A stretch of 64,000 nucleotides of DNA from Trichostrongylus colubriformis (taxonomy: Eukaryota; Nematoda; Chromadorea; Rhabditida; Trichostrongylidae). Numbering within the stretch: the first letter of the stretch is position 1; every line of letters starts with the position of its first letter. The stretch is from positions 30,811,686-30,875,685 of the forward strand of contig OZ022261.1 of NCBI GenBank assembly GCA_963978905.1, in the 5' to 3' direction. The position numbers and the translations under genes were made by a program. The notes below the pieces were generated by a model. The model did no database searches. It was not told the origin of the DNA and saw only the letters and a program-made list of their open reading frames with translations. This document shows positions 12,235-25,900 of this stretch, one piece after another.

Positions 12235-13150
12235 ATTCTCAACGACTACAAACGCTTTACCGGTCCGCATAGTGGCTCGCTAGCACCAGTTTACGTGCCT
12301 GGAATCGTAGTGGGATATGAAAAAGCCCATATCTTTTAATTTTTCGTCCTCATCCCATAGTTTCTGACGTATTCATCCACCGTGGTACCCATGCAGAGAA
12401 ATCGCTTCCCACGGTCAATCCGTGAATTTCGGAGGGGTCTCTGTACGTGATTTCGGTGCCAGCGAACCAACGAAGGGAGCATCATCATTGGCCGGTTTCG
12501 ATGTGGATCGCGCCATGCATAAGGTTTCTATGGTGACTGAGTTAAAGGAATCGTCCACGGAAAATGAGTTTTTGTGTTACCCATATGTTTATGTTGTATT
12601 TGCTTAATATGGACCCCATGCAAAATTTCACGCGCAAAAATGTGAATTTGGCTGAGATACAGCGCCACAAAGTACGTTCGTGTGAGCGGGGCCTCCGAGG
12701 ACAAACCTCGGTCGTTCGCCGTGGTCGGAGACGCATTTTAGGAACAGAAGGTTACGTGAACAGTCCCACTCTTCGTTCCCAATGGCGGCAGACGACGAGA
12801 CGAGCCTTTTACTCGGAGGCTCCGCCCACCCGGATCTAATTTGTGGTGCTGTATCTAAGCCAAATTCACATTTTTCGCGTGAAATTTTGCATGAAGCCCA
12901 CATTAAGCAAATACAAGATATACATAAGGGTAACACAAAAACTCATCATTTCGTGGACGATTCCCTTAAATTAGTTCCGGGTTCAAACATAGTTCCTCAG
13001 TTTTATCACATTCCTCCCTTGACATTGTGGGCCCTCAGTCTGGAGAATTCCATTGATCACTGCCTCTTCAACGACCATGATTCCCTTCCCCCTTTCGGCG
13101 GACCAAATACGACCTCCTGTCGAGGATTCCTCGACGGAGGCCTGACCCTG
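12235..13150 (+). mobile_element. hAT-like repeat fragment, split by a TTAA element
   Basis: 12240-12541 and 12970-13150 match 60465-60935 of the complete hAT-like element in the same orientation, ending in the same right terminus (CGGAGGCCTGACCCTG, end at 13150). The left part is missing. A 420-bp foldback element sits in the middle. Confidence 0.75.
12546..12965. mobile_element. TTAA-flanked foldback MITE, copy 3 (nested)
   Basis: TTAA at 12542-12545 and at 12966-12969 flank 420 bp starting AGGAATCGTCCACGG and ending GACGATTCCC. It lies within the hAT-like fragment. The undisturbed paralogous site near 60765 has a single TTAA between the same flanking blocks, which proves the insertion boundary. 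Confidence 0.92.
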
Positions 13151-13165
13151 TTCAGGATCCCATAT

Positions 13166-13345
13166 TTGCTGCGACGCGAGATATGAATTTCCCGTTATTC
13201 GCCTTTCGAGGCGCCTTATCAGCCCTTATCGGTTGTTATCAATTCCGGTCCCTCAATATTGGTGTCCCCATACGACTCCCTATATCACTTCAAAAATTCA
13301 GGGTCCCAGCTTTGCTGCGACGCGGGATATGAATTCCCGGTCAAG
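13166..13345. repeat. Short direct repeat (GCTGCGACGCG)
   Basis: TTTGCTGCGACGCGAGATAT at about 13166 recurs as TTTGCTGCGACGCGGGATAT at about 13315, followed in both by GAATTTCCCG/GAATTCCCGG. An AC-rich microsatellite follows (13348-13370). Confidence 0.6.
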
Positions 13346-13397
13346 CACACAAACACACACACACACCACCTCCACCAGACACACTTAGCTGATTATA

Positions 13398-13989
13398 CTG
13401 GGTTGGGGAATAAGTTCCCGCGGTTTTTTTAACCCCGTTTTTCACATTGTTTCCGCCATCTTTCGGTAAAGCTTATGTATGTTTTCGATGGAGCTTTTTT
13501 GCTCTACAAAATGCTACTATCTATTTTTCGATTCCTTTGACTACCTGATATTTATGAGGTTTGGAAACGAAGTAAGCTGAAGGCGAAAATTGGCACCCTC
13601 GACACCTCATCTTCCTGGTCTACCATCGAGATCGAAAAATGCATGTGTATATGTTTTCGATAGAGCCTTTTCAGCTCTACAGAATGGTCCTTTTTTTTTA
13701 AAATCGCTCAACTTTTTGCGTTTTTGAGACTCGAATGCATGTATGCACATCCTCTCCAATCTCGACGGTGGGCGAGGAAGGGGAGATAACGAAAGTGCAC
13801 ACTTTTGCAATGTACCGCATTTGTGAGTCTTAAAAACGCAAAAAGTTGAGCAATTTGAATAAAGAGTGGTACCATTCCGTAAAGCTGAAAAAGCTCTATC
13901 GAAAACATGTATAAGCTTTACCGAAAGATGGAGGAAGCAATGTGAAAAACGGGGTCAAAAAAACCGCGGGAACTTATTCCCCAACCCAA
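13398..13989. mobile_element. MITE with GGGTTGGGGAATAAG ends
   Basis: TGGGTTGGGGAATAAGTTCC at the left is mirrored at the right by GGAACTTATTCCCCAACCCA. Arms of over 100 bp include CACATTGTTTCC and TCTTTCGGTAAAGCTTA. A second, partial copy of the left arm is inside (13640-13730). TA-rich flanks suggest a Tc1/mariner-type element. It has no transposase. Confidence 0.7.
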
Positions 13990-14861
13990 TATATAGTAGG
14001 ATTTTTGAGTGATTAAGGATAGAATTTGAATTTCATTGGTTCCAGTATTATTCCTTCACTCTCTGAAGTGATTCCATTCTACAAATACTTCCCCCTTATG
14101 CATGTAAAAAAATCCGCCCAGCAGCTGTCAGTCCCGTGCCGATCATCGATCACTTTGAATAATCGGCCGTAAACCCTTTTTATTCTGTTTGTTCACGTCA
14201 CTATTGAATATGATTAAACCAGCCAGGTGACCGTATTTGCATGGTAAATTCACCTCGTGAAAAGCAAGAGACCCACGGAAGATACACATGCGGCCGTTCG
14301 GTCTGTCGAGCAATCGTTGTCGGTAGGACAGCATCGAACAGCAGGTGAGATGACAGATGTGCATACACACACGACTAATCCTTCAATCATATTCGTCTAC
14401 GACATTGATGAGGTGAGCGATGAGCACGTTTTATGACACTTTGCTATAGAATCCATCAGTTTGTCTCATCGACATGCAGCCGCAGTATAGCACCACGTAG
14501 CCTGTGATCCATGATCGATAACGCCGCGCGGCACGCTTCTTTTCATCACGGTATCCTTGTACTAGATGAATATAAATCGTTCAGACATCATTCATTCCTA
14601 CATATTACTGTTAAAGCGATAGCGATTAGCTTGATTTTTTTCCAATTCGGAAGCTGAAGTAACTCAGTTGATTACCTCACCCCTCGAATTCCTACCTCAA
14701 AAATGTGGCAGGACACGGCTACCAATCGTTCACCACGTAAAGCGGTGGGACTGTCTCGAGCTATTGATGTTCATAACTTCACTGTTGTTTTCTGGCAGCT
14801 GTTGTGTGCAGATGTGAAGTATGAAACTCACGAAAAACACAATCAACACAGCGACACTATG
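13990..14861. other. No recognisable gene or repeat
   Basis: This is unique-looking AT-rich sequence. The open frames are short and have no supporting splice signals or family. Confidence 0.4.
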
Positions 14862-15013
14862 AAGCCGGCTTTATACTCTGCGGCGTTGACGTCGGCAGGG
14901 CGGTACGGGAGGAGTGCGACCATACAGACAGAATGCGATATGAGACACATAGATCACGTCTACGTCTTTTTCGCCCCATACTGGCGTCAGTGCCGCAGAG
15001 TATGAAGGCCGCC
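14862..15013. mobile_element. MITE, GGCCGC/TTCATACTCTGCGGC family
   Basis: GGCTTTATACTCTGCGGCGT on the left and GCCGCAGAGTATGAAGGCCG on the right form inverted repeats of over 25 bp around a 100-bp core. It is a cousin of the element at 56305. Confidence 0.7.
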
Positions 15014-16849
15014 TACGGCTCCCTTTCGCATTGTTGCTTTCTGGTGAAGTAAAATGCATCGTCGATATCATCTTAGATCTTCTACTAACTCTTAGTATCT
15101 TCCAATATCTTCCTCCCCCGTAACGGCTTGTTTGCAGAAATATGTATAAGGGATTCAGACAATGTTCAGACTCGCTGCTGCGGATCACAGGCATATTACA
15201 GTATTTTATTCACACATGGTGTCTGATTCTATATATTTCAGGAAGAAGTGATATCGATCCAGAATAAGTGCATAGAAAACAATGAATTACGTAGCCTAAC
15301 ATTTTCTTACTCAAAATTCCTAGTTGTAAGATCTACCGTAGGAAAGTTATTTCGTAAGCGGATCACGACGCGTCCGCTTTGCAGAAACGCCGTATGGCTC
15401 TTGCATGGAAATGCATTGCTAATTTCATCCTTATTTAATACTGATAAGCGTTTTATCAGATCAGGACGCTTTTTCGGGAGCAGGATTATTATCAAAACCA
15501 GAAACCGTTTCCAAGCAGACTTCCAGAGACGTACAGATCCGTGTTCGCCGAATCTGTCTTCGAAGAATACGGTCAGGATACGGTATAACACAAAATGGCC
15601 GATGTACCACATGTGTAAGTAGTGCAGGATGCACGCTGGATCACACATTAGTCGACTGTATCCCACGAGATGGCAAGGGACACCATGACAACCATCGGTA
15701 ACCGTTCTATCGGCGCTAAGCAAGGTCGACTGGGAACGTTGCTAGCGTGAGCTCCAAGCTCAAGAAGATCGACGATCAACAGGACTTCTGGATCACTGAA
15801 GAATTAATGAAGAGTAGTTCTTCACGTGTAGACGCATTTGATCCGTGGGGAAACCACGTGGAGGTGGGTCACGCCCGAAGGGATCAAGGAGTGCATTCTG
15901 GAGCGACAAAATGACATCATTGCACTTCACCTCATCCATTGTGACAGATTGTTGCATAACTTGGAATCAAGAATGATGTCGGGCAACTAAGTGGTGGTGG
16001 TGGGCTCTGAGCGGACGAGGCCGCAAGTCGATATTGGCCGAGGAGTAAGGCCAAGTGAGGAGGGCCAGCAGCGGGGCGTAGCGCGCGTAACACGCCAACC
16101 CCGTCTCCAATCGCTAAGTGGTGGACAACGGACGGATTCCGCCCTAAGAATCAGTCAGTTACAATCTGTCCTATCGATACTATCTGTTACATTACAAATC
16201 GCTCCACTTCTCCAGGTTTTAGAGGTCACCCAGGCGACATTGGAGCGATTTTGAATGTTTTTAGTGATTGCGGTCTGTTCTGTTCCTTATTCATTTCTTT
16301 TTTTATCCATACTACCTGAACGTCTCCATATTGTTTTTTCTTTGTAAAACTTACACCAATTATGACGGTCGAGTTACGCGGCCTTCGTAAATATAAACAT
16401 AAGTTTCGCGGTGTTCCTTGAATCATTCGGCGCCATTTACCAATTTTAACAGATGCTCTGTTTTCCTGCATTCATTCCGTTCACCACAACATGTTTGTCT
16501 CAAGGGTTTATTGATGTGTTCGATAATTGACTAGCAACGTAGTTTGGTGCATTGGAAGAAAAACGTCGTCAACTCGGCCTTGGGCATCAGCTGTTCATGA
16601 TCGATAGTGGGCGCTAGTTGCCTGAATATCATTATCGTGTTCAGCATGCTATGCTTACTTGTTCTATGTATTGCTGTTCGATTGATTTTTCCTCTTCACA
16701 GAACTACCAACAGTTACTTGTTGGTTTAACAAGATTTTTTTTGTCGTTTGTTACGATTGAATGATCATGGTTTACGTGATACTCATTCCGCATGCATTCG
16801 TCTTTGCCGTTAATCCCTTTTTATTTATTGTTTTTACAAACTTATTATT
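15014..16849. other. No secure gene; open frames on both strands at 15250-15720
   Basis: A 138-codon - strand frame (15723-15307) and a 124-codon + strand frame overlap. Neither has a family I recognise. GC-rich sequence at 15990-16140 looks repeat-like, with no ends found. It is probably the upstream region of the MOB2 gene. Confidence 0.3.
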
Positions 16850-16864
16850 CTTTGTAGTTTTAGG
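16850..16864 (+). promoter_or_regulatory. Probable leader/trans-splice acceptor before the MOB2 start
   Basis: A run of T-rich sequence (16800-16860) ends in TTTTAG|GATGAG, 12 bases before the ATG at 16876. In nematodes such a short 5' leader after a TTTNAG site is typical of spliced-leader addition. It could equally be an ordinary intron acceptor, because the frame stays open between the AG and the ATG. Confidence 0.35.
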
Positions 16865-16875
16865 ATGAGTTTCTA

Positions 16876-16976
16876 ATGGGCCGTCCTTCTGTTCGTAGAT
16901 CGCCGACCTGCCGACGTAAATTCAAACTGGAGCGTATTCCTGACTACCTTCGTGAAACCGTTGATTGGATCATCGG
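16876..16976 (+). CDS. mob-2: Candidate first coding exon of the MOB2 gene
   Basis: ATG at 16876 opens 33 codons beginning MGRPSVRRSPTC and ending VDWII plus two bases, followed by the donor GG|GTACGT. The reading leaves phase 2, which is exactly what the exon at 41428 needs. Upstream, a T-rich tract ends in TTTTAG at 16863, a good acceptor either for spliced-leader trans-splicing or for a preceding exon; the frame is open back to it. The peptide is short and basic and I do not recognise it. The next secure exon is about 24.5 kb away, so the link is inferred from phase, composition and the clean splice signals, not from homology. Confidence 0.5.
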
Positions 16977-19900
16977 GTACGTGATAATTTTCATGATCTT
17001 TTCTATTTTTGATATGCAGAAAATATATAGAACGTTTATCAGTTCCCAACGTTTTTTCGCCATTTTATTAGTGTTTGTCATCAGTGCACTTTGTACTAAG
17101 CCGATGATATTATTCTGAGGCGGCTCTGGTGGCGTGGTCATCATTTCGATGCTACCATTTCCGTATTAGTTGAATAATTGGTACGGGAAGTAGCTCGATC
17201 GACATTTACAGCTCTGCCGTTCCATATATCAACCGTTCTTTTACCATGACACTTTTTACAAATGTTCCCTTTGTTCTCATAGGGTCTGAACCCGATGAAT
17301 AATGGGTAAGTAACCCTAAACGTCTAGTGGGTGTGCGAACCGAAGTCAGTTGTTGTATCCGTTAACAATCAGTCATGGGCTTTTCATTTTTTCATATTCA
17401 TACACAATTCATCATTTGTTGGACAAGTAATGGAAGGTCGGGAATTAAATCCAGTTCGAAAAGGTGATCGTTCGTCAAATGTGATTAATATACTGTTTTC
17501 CATTTCTCTTTCGAATAGTGTTCATTGAAAAAGCCTGTTTCATGCAATTAATTTATCAGAACCCTGTTTCCGCGCTCCAGCACCATCATTATTCCATGAT
17601 CGTTTCTTAGAGCGTCACAGAAGCATGAGAAATGTTCTCATTGCTTGCTCGACAGGATTTTTCTGATGGGTATTGCCCCTTAATATACTGAAGCCTTTTT
17701 CCTTATTTCTCTTTTTCACTTTAATTCTCGCTTCCATTACGGATACTCTCATTTGAAAGAAATTTATTGATCTCACTGCATCCTAAAAAATGTTGTGAGG
17801 GCATTCTTTTTCCTTGGAGCACAGCCTAGATTTCGCAGGAAGCAACCATTCTCAGAGTGGGACTTCTGCAATTCTATCTAAATGATAGGGTACTGATTTC
17901 AGACAGCTATTTTCAATATTTTTATCTCTTCTAGCTCAGCATCACTTCTACAATCACTCGTGGTTGGATTTTTTACTCCTGAAGCCACCCTGCTTTCTGA
18001 ATTTATTCTGGTATCATGCTTCATAGCGAACAGTTCGTATTGTTTTGAGTTCCACTCGTTGATCTTCTTGAATATTTGAGAAGTTTTAGAACTCGGGAAC
18101 ACAAATATCTTCTTCTTTTCTGGCTGTTTTTTAGTTTCGTCTCACAGAGCTTTAGTGCTGGCTAACTTTTCATCTTTTAGTACGACTGGCTAGTTTTGAA
18201 AACTTTTCGAAGTATTATATTCGAGAAGAATGTTCTTTTGGTGTTACCATGTTCGGTGTTCTGTGATATTAGATTAGCTACTGTGCGGCAATTTTGATAT
18301 GAGGTTCAAATATGTTGGCGCGGTTTGGCAGTGATGTATTGACTGCGTGGTGGTATTCATAGTTTTGTTTTTCTTTCCACTCTTGGCCATGCATGACAAT
18401 TATGCTCATCTTCTTTCATGATAAACAAGTCACTTCAATTGGAAAATGGGATGGTTCGAGTCGTATTTCCATGCAGCCACCTCTTTATAGCGTATCGGTA
18501 TTCCTGAATCGCGCCCTGCCAGATGTTTTAGGTCGGCATGAATCGATTGTTTTGAAATATGTGGAGCGATCGTACGTTACAAATGTAACCGTCTATTTGA
18601 TTTGTTATGTGCAGAAGGTCTACAGGCAAATGAGGGGTCAATAATTGAGGCACCTGCTAGAGCTATTTTTAAATTTTTATCGCCGTGGAACGATCCCATT
18701 GTCTGAAAAGTAACTAACTGGCACTCTTGTTATCATTTGTTATTCAGACGTCAGGGCGTTACGACAATAGCGATAGTGTTAACACAGCGGGCTGGCGATC
18801 GAGGCAGCGGCGGCCATCGTCAAGGGGCAAGGTCGGGCCTAGTCGTTCGCTACCTCTTCGTGTCCCTGCCGAGGGCGTTCCTATCCTTGACGCCATTCTT
18901 TATGCGCACACTTACTTGTCTTCAGTGAACCTTGAATTTCTCCGCCGCCATCGTCGAATAGACTGTTCCAATTCGCTCATCGATCGATCTTTCACCAAAG
19001 TTCATTGTTCGGCGTCCGAGATCTGTGACGGCGGCGGCGGTGGTGGTGGTGGCGCCTACTACTACGGCGACATCGACATGTCAGTGACGTGGGAGTGGAA
19101 CGAGTGTTGACGTGTCGAAAGGATTCGCACTTCTGAATTAATGTCCACGGCTAGTTAGCTGCAGTCGTTGAGTGTTCAGTTCAGTGGCGATTTCAATGTG
19201 TACGTTGTCCTTGAGAAAACGAGCTGCACGCCACTTCGATTCAATCTGCGCTCATTATATCTCATGATTCACCACCAGTTCAGTGTAGTGTTCGACTGTG
19301 ATCATGTTTATGTTACGCTGGCACTCATTGGTCTGCTTGTACGGACATGATGAGCGTTTTTTCTGATCACGGTCGGAATGTTAGGAAAGACCCCAGGTTC
19401 CTGGTGAGGGTAACAGAAGCGGTTTTATTGGTATGTTTGGGACTGATTTGGTGTGAATGAAGTTCTACAATCGTCTTTGAATCTGGCATAATGAATCGGC
19501 AAGAGATTCATGCATCATTGACTCCGCATGCCCTCGTTTCCACGACTGATTGTTACTGGAGCCCTCTTTATGTACTAGTCTCTTGAGACCGACGTCTTTT
19601 CCATGTGTGCATTGTTTTCTGTTTCGACTGGATCCCTCACACATATACACGCTAATGAGGCAGATCGGCGGCTGCAGATGATAGTCATCGTCGGTGCCAA
19701 CTGGCTAACTTTCCTATCATGCTACTGTTGTGTGCTGAACGCTGCGCGCAGTACAGTTCTGTATATTGCTAGTCTACCATTGGTTTCCTTCTTGCATTTT
19801 TCTGTGGCTGTTGGCCGGTCTGGTACTGTATGTCGCCTCTGTGAAGCACAAGTTAACTTCGATTGAATGTTGATTTTTCATTACCCTTTCCGAGGAGTAA

Positions 19901-22900
19901 TTTCTACCTCGCAGATTTACGATCGAGGTTTTCAATTGTTCTCTCATGTTGGGCAGTTCAACTGACTCACCCAAAACTCATATCTGCATGATAGTAAAGT
20001 AAATGAAGTTACTTAGTGCCAATGACGAATGACTTGTGTGGTGCAGGAGGAGCCGATACGGCGTCGTGCAACGCGATTAACGATCTCGACTCATCATTGC
20101 GTTGACGCGCGCCGAGCGCAACGTCATGCCTGACCCTCCTGCACAGACCGGATTGGTCTTACCTATAGACTGAGATGGAGGGATTTCCTGAATTGCATGC
20201 TGAATATAACATCTTTACTTACATAAGAAAAGAAAGCGTTCTCCACTTTAATATAATTTTTACTTGACGCACCCATTATTTATAGCCGTCCGAGCGAAGG
20301 GCAGCAAGGGGTTAGGAAACATTTTCCTGTGTGCTAAGGCATCGAGGATAACACAAAATCGAGTCTCCACGAAGACATTGCAACTCTCTAATAGGAATTA
20401 TAAAATAAAATTTTTTCCCTTTTGAAGCGTCACATAAATAATGGTCTTTCGTATCGAATATCGATCATTCCCGTGTCAGAGCTCGTTCAGGACATTGTTT
20501 CAGTACATTCATCGTTGGTTAGCTTTTGCTGTTACATTTTGACGTCATTCTGCTAACCAGACGCGGTTTGGGAACTTTTGTCCATGCAGCTGAAATGACA
20601 TAGCAATCGATAATCGAGGTTTGAACCAATTTGGCACGTAAATACATCTGTCGCGCTTTCTGCGAAGAGCAATTTTTAACTCCTTTGAAGATGAGTGTAC
20701 GTATAGTTGTCGAAATTTTCGAGTATTCGTATGATGGGTGCCTAGTTTCTGATAGGCCACTCATAGTTGAGGGTCACTGAAATTTGATGTTTGCTTTGCG
20801 AATTATTTGATAATTCAGTCACATTTATTATGGTCAGCAAGTTCTCTCAAGCCAATTGTCTTGTCTTCACTCTTTTCTATTCTGCTTTGTCTATGTCTAT
20901 AGTTTTGGAGATTCAATTGTAGATGCGGTTCCAGTAGATTTCTTTCAAATTTGCATGAAATGCCGCGTTGTGCATGAAATGTCGCGTTGAATTGGAATGG
21001 AAGCATTTGTGGATTGCTGGAATGCAATACAAAAAGACCACATGTTTAATATTTCCACCGTTATAAGTGCATATAATTACAATATATCGATTTCATTTTA
21101 TGAGCGCCTGTCTTCCATCACCGGATTTATCGTTGACGTAGTCATCACCGGCTACCATTCCATGGCTATTGTACCGTTGTAGGTGGCGTGATTGATAGTC
21201 ATTATATGGTTTTTCTATGGTTCAGTCTTGAAGTGCGAAATGAATACTTGATGACCAGCAATACAGTATTCATTCCGGGCCTCCTTACCGTAATTAGCAT
21301 CAAACGGTTAAGATCCATTAAGCCGTCTTGTCTAGTTGGCCACATGTTTTCATCAAATCTGTGACATATGCTAGTATTTATGCGACTGACGTGTATCTAG
21401 CCTTAGTCACAGTGAACTTTATGAACTCAAAATTCTTATCTTTCATATTCGAATCGAATTTATCGATTAGCTGAAGAATGCCTATCACGCATTCCATCGC
21501 ATTTTACCTGATGCGCATCTTTCATCTTCTTTGTTCGAACTCAACCGGCTCCTCAAGCCTGTTCACGGCGACGGGTCATCGCAACTCTTGAATGCCGTCA
21601 AACTGCATTTCGAGTTTGAAGCGGAATACTCACTGGTTGGTAGCTCTAAGTAAAATGGCCTATCCTTTTCACTCTTGTTTTCGTTTGATCTAGAACTTGA
21701 AGTTGATTTTCTTTGTGCTGAGGTACGCCACGTACTCATCATTCATTGTGTTTCATAAAGCAATTGGACTGGATTCGTACTCTACGAAAGCGTATTTAGT
21801 GTTTTCATCCTTTTGGAAGAATCTGGTACCATTTCATTGGTGAAGAGGGATACATGATCTGGGTTAACAAAGGCGAGGTTTGATCCATGAAGCGTACATG
21901 TCTGCTACTACTACTTCAGTCTTACTATCAATATGAGCACAAATTAGTATTGTGGGTTTATTAATGTATCGATTGTTCGCGGATATACGCAGAAAGAGCT
22001 GAAGCGGCGTCGCAAACGCGACATGTGCGGTACTTTCATAACATGCGCAATGAGGAGTAGAACTCGAGACGAAAAGCTCAATACTGGCGCAACGCGGTGC
22101 TACATCTGCTTCTGCTCCGTACCCAATACTCTCAAGCTACCTCCTTTCGGAAAAGCTGAGGAGTTTATTGATGCCAGGGAATGAATAGTCTCAGGAGGAG
22201 AAGGGTTCAGTGAGGTAGCTGTAATCTAAGGTTGAATACGTATTTGAAGAAAATCCCTTCAGTTTCCACGTCGATTTTACTCATCTTACTTGAGTAGGCA
22301 TCTATGCGCCATTTCAAGAACTTATTACATGCTGTTGAGATTGGGATCATTAAATAGCCTGGGAGAGCTTCAAAACTATTTTTGTTTCGGACTGGGGCTA
22401 TTTGGAAGCTTAGTTCGTCTTTATGTCTTTATGACTAGATGAATCTTCGCTTGATTAGAAAAATGTAGTTGATAGATAATTAATTCTAGTTCCTATACTA
22501 TACTGATTGTATGACATTTGAATTTTAGTGGATTCCCCTTTCCTTATCTGTTTCTTTTGACTTTTCGAGATTTCATTGAAACTTCCACAGAATAGTGCAG
22601 TGAAGATTGTTGATAAGTGGTGGGTCATTGCTGTCAGGTGTGATTTACATCTGATTGAAAAGAAGAACTCGTCTACATGGACTGTGCTTGTGCACAGAGG
22701 ATTCAAATGCGGGGGAACGATAACTTAAATTTCCCTGAAATGCTTGAATGCACTGCCTGAATGGAAATGGCATATATTTTACAGTGGTATGCTGTGAGTG
22801 AGGACCCATTAAAAACCATTGTGTCTTCCCTTGAGATGGGATGCGTTTCCAGATTCGGCGTGGAAGTCAGTCATCTTTCTTTTTGAAAGCATTTTTATAG

Positions 22901-25900
22901 GGTCCAAAACATTGAGTTTTGCAGGGCCAGTGCCCCAAATAGATATCGATTGTGTGCGCGTTATGAGGAGACTAATCGACACCACGAATTGCCCTTTCTA
23001 CGCTTCTTCAGAGGAGGGGGCAAAAAAAAAAACGGAGTGGGCCTTCCCGGTTCAATTCATCTGTTTCATGTAACCCAATAATGAATGATCTACTCAATCC
23101 ATTCAGACCTACCCCTTTTCTATATCTTCCTTTTCAACCACCTCTTCTTGGCTCTATTGCAACTTCTATGTATCTGTCAGTGGTCAGCAAAATGTATCGA
23201 TGGAAGGCTAGGGCTCAACCTATTGGGGGTGAGGTGCAGAAGGAACCGATGCGGCATTGAGCCAAGCGTTCTGCCGCGCACGTTGTGTTGACGACGCCGC
23301 ATGGGCTCCTCCTGCATTACCACTAGTTGAATGTCAATGTTAAGCAGCAGCTGTTTATCACATAATATTTTTTCCTTTCATCTTAGGGTTTCATTCCGCG
23401 GCTGATGTTTGGTTCATCTCGCAGGAATGCTAATTACGCTCTAGTTTTTTCTGCTAATCCCAACAGTGCAATTTGTACAGTTATTTATTGATTTTTGACT
23501 GATGTCGATGATCTATCAGCTATTCTTTTAAACTTCAAAAGTTTAGTATTTGCAATTACAGAAATGTCAGCATTAATCAGTATTCCGAGATACGTCACAG
23601 TCATGTCATTCATTACTCCCTCAGTAGTCCTCCCACTGATGGGTGAGGTGGAAAACGTCTATTGAAAACGGGTACAAGGCGTCTCCTCAAGACCACTTTC
23701 GCGATTGATCGCATTATTTATGTCTCTGCAAATAGTCGTATATGCATGGTTCTTGTTCGCTGGGCGTAGTATTATTTAGTTTGTGGAAGTTTTGCTAGGC
23801 TGATTCGGAATGAACGATTCATTGAGTGGGATTCTCAAAAAGATGGTAAAAAATGAGAAGGTCACGAGAATTCCACCCAGTTGCCTGCAGGTTACCTCAA
23901 TGTTCACAAGGGTGGCTCGATTTGTGGGAGAAGGTAATGCTCTGGTTAGTAATTACTGATTGTCTACTAAAGTGAGCTGATTACATAATAAATGAAATAT
24001 GAATTTATTCCTCTCTCAAAGTGTTAGGTCTTATACTTCATTTGAAACCAGCTCAATAGGCTGTACCGTTCCTAGTTCACTGATTTGTGGATTTTATGTG
24101 ATGGTCAGTAATAAATAAATAAAATAGAAAACATTGACAAAATTTCGTGTGTTTCTTACCTAACCCTGGGTGAATATGATGTGATTTGATAGAGGCTTTC
24201 GAGCAGGGTCAAGCAAGGGCTCAGGACTCCTCAGAGGGACTAATATCTTGGGTTGGAAAAAGAAGTGGTCGTATTTCAAGTAAATCGGAATCCTCAGAGT
24301 CCTGCCTGTCTCACCGGTTTTTTGGGCCATCAAGTGTCGAGTGGTCTCTAGGATAAAGTCGTTGTGGGGGTCTTACTTATCCACAGTCTAATTGACCCTG
24401 GTTTTGAACCTCCCAGGTTTACGCGGTTTTTAACTGTCATCGAAATGTACTGTACAGGCATGTCTAGATATTCATGATTGTGTTCAGGCTCCGAAGGTAC
24501 TGTATGAAGATTATTTGAGGCTAGATTCGATTTGTGGACCTGCAGCTTCTTGTGGCGCATATTTGCTTAGTGCTCATGCATGATTCATAAACGCTTTTTG
24601 ATGGTTTTTTTCCAAGTCATGCATAATCTACGGCATTTGAACGGCACTTTCCGTTTGGTCGCTCAGCATGATCCATGATTCCTTGGTCGCGTGTCGTCGT
24701 CTGTGTAGACGACACGAGAGAGTGTTTATGTAGTATCCCGAAACCAGCACGTTACACAGGAGATATGTATGCTGGTGATGGCGGTATGGTGGCGGTGGTC
24801 GGTCGGTCCGTCCGCGCCTGTGTTGACATGTAGTCTGTGGGAAGTGTGTCGCGCTGCGCTCACTCTATTCACAATCCACAATTTTTTTTCGTTTCGTTTG
24901 GTTCTTGTCAGGACGTGCCTCACACCGCACAAACAGACTATTTAAGTAGTCATCCACAATGGGGTACTTGCGCATCGTTGCGCATTGCTCATAAGTTCAA
25001 ACACACCTGTGCATCACCGGCGGCGTGGATCACTGATCCGGGGTCTTGGATCACAACTGGTACCCGGAATCTGTAAAACTTACCCAGTGACCATGTGATG
25101 TTGCCGCTTTGTCTATGGAGTATATTCGTATCTGTGTCCTAGACATCAAGTGGCTGTTATCACCAGTTCGTTTCCCTATCTCGTCGTTTTTCTCTCGGCC
25201 CGTTCATTCATCGCACCAACTCTGCGCATTCAACGACCGTACAACTGGCATCATCCAGTTATCAATTTGTCCTCACATATTAGTTGCGTAATACATCTTG
25301 AAACGAGCATATATCCTTAATAAGCTCCCCCGGGTTCTTTGATTTTGGTTACTGGCTGTCCTCAAAAACAGTTTTTTTTTCGTTACAGCTAAAAGCTGAT
25401 CAAATTGCCCGAAATGTGTAAACTGTGACTTCCAGTTTCGAAGTGCCCGCAAACTTTTGAACAGTTTTATGACAATCTTGTGATTGTACAAGTTTTTCAG
25501 CGAATGTCATCCTACGTGCTTCTAGTATCAGCAACATATTATAGTAGCTCGCCTATATATACCGTTAGGCGCTTTTGAAATAGTCTCAATCTTAATCTTT
25601 GCTTGTGAGTGAGCTGTGATCAGTTTTGAGGTGGCCGCATGACATTTTTTGATAGATTTTCAGTCATTTTTTACGAAACCTCCCTGCTTTCATTATCAGA
25701 TAGATAATAGCAAGCCGATCCATGCATGTGAGCGCTTTTAAAATTAGAATTTTGTGACTCGGTGCTTGGGCGTTAGTGATCGATAACAACTTTACCACCT
25801 GAGTAAAGCCCACGTCAGTCTTCACGATTCGGCGGTCCTGCGACGTCGTTATTTCGCGCGCCATCTGCGGCGTCGGGTCTGCGGTGCTGCGTTCCGCGTG

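Noticed and set aside
14871..15194. 107-codon - strand frame
   Set aside because: It overlies the MITE at 14862-15013, whose two ends produce similar peptides on opposite strands.
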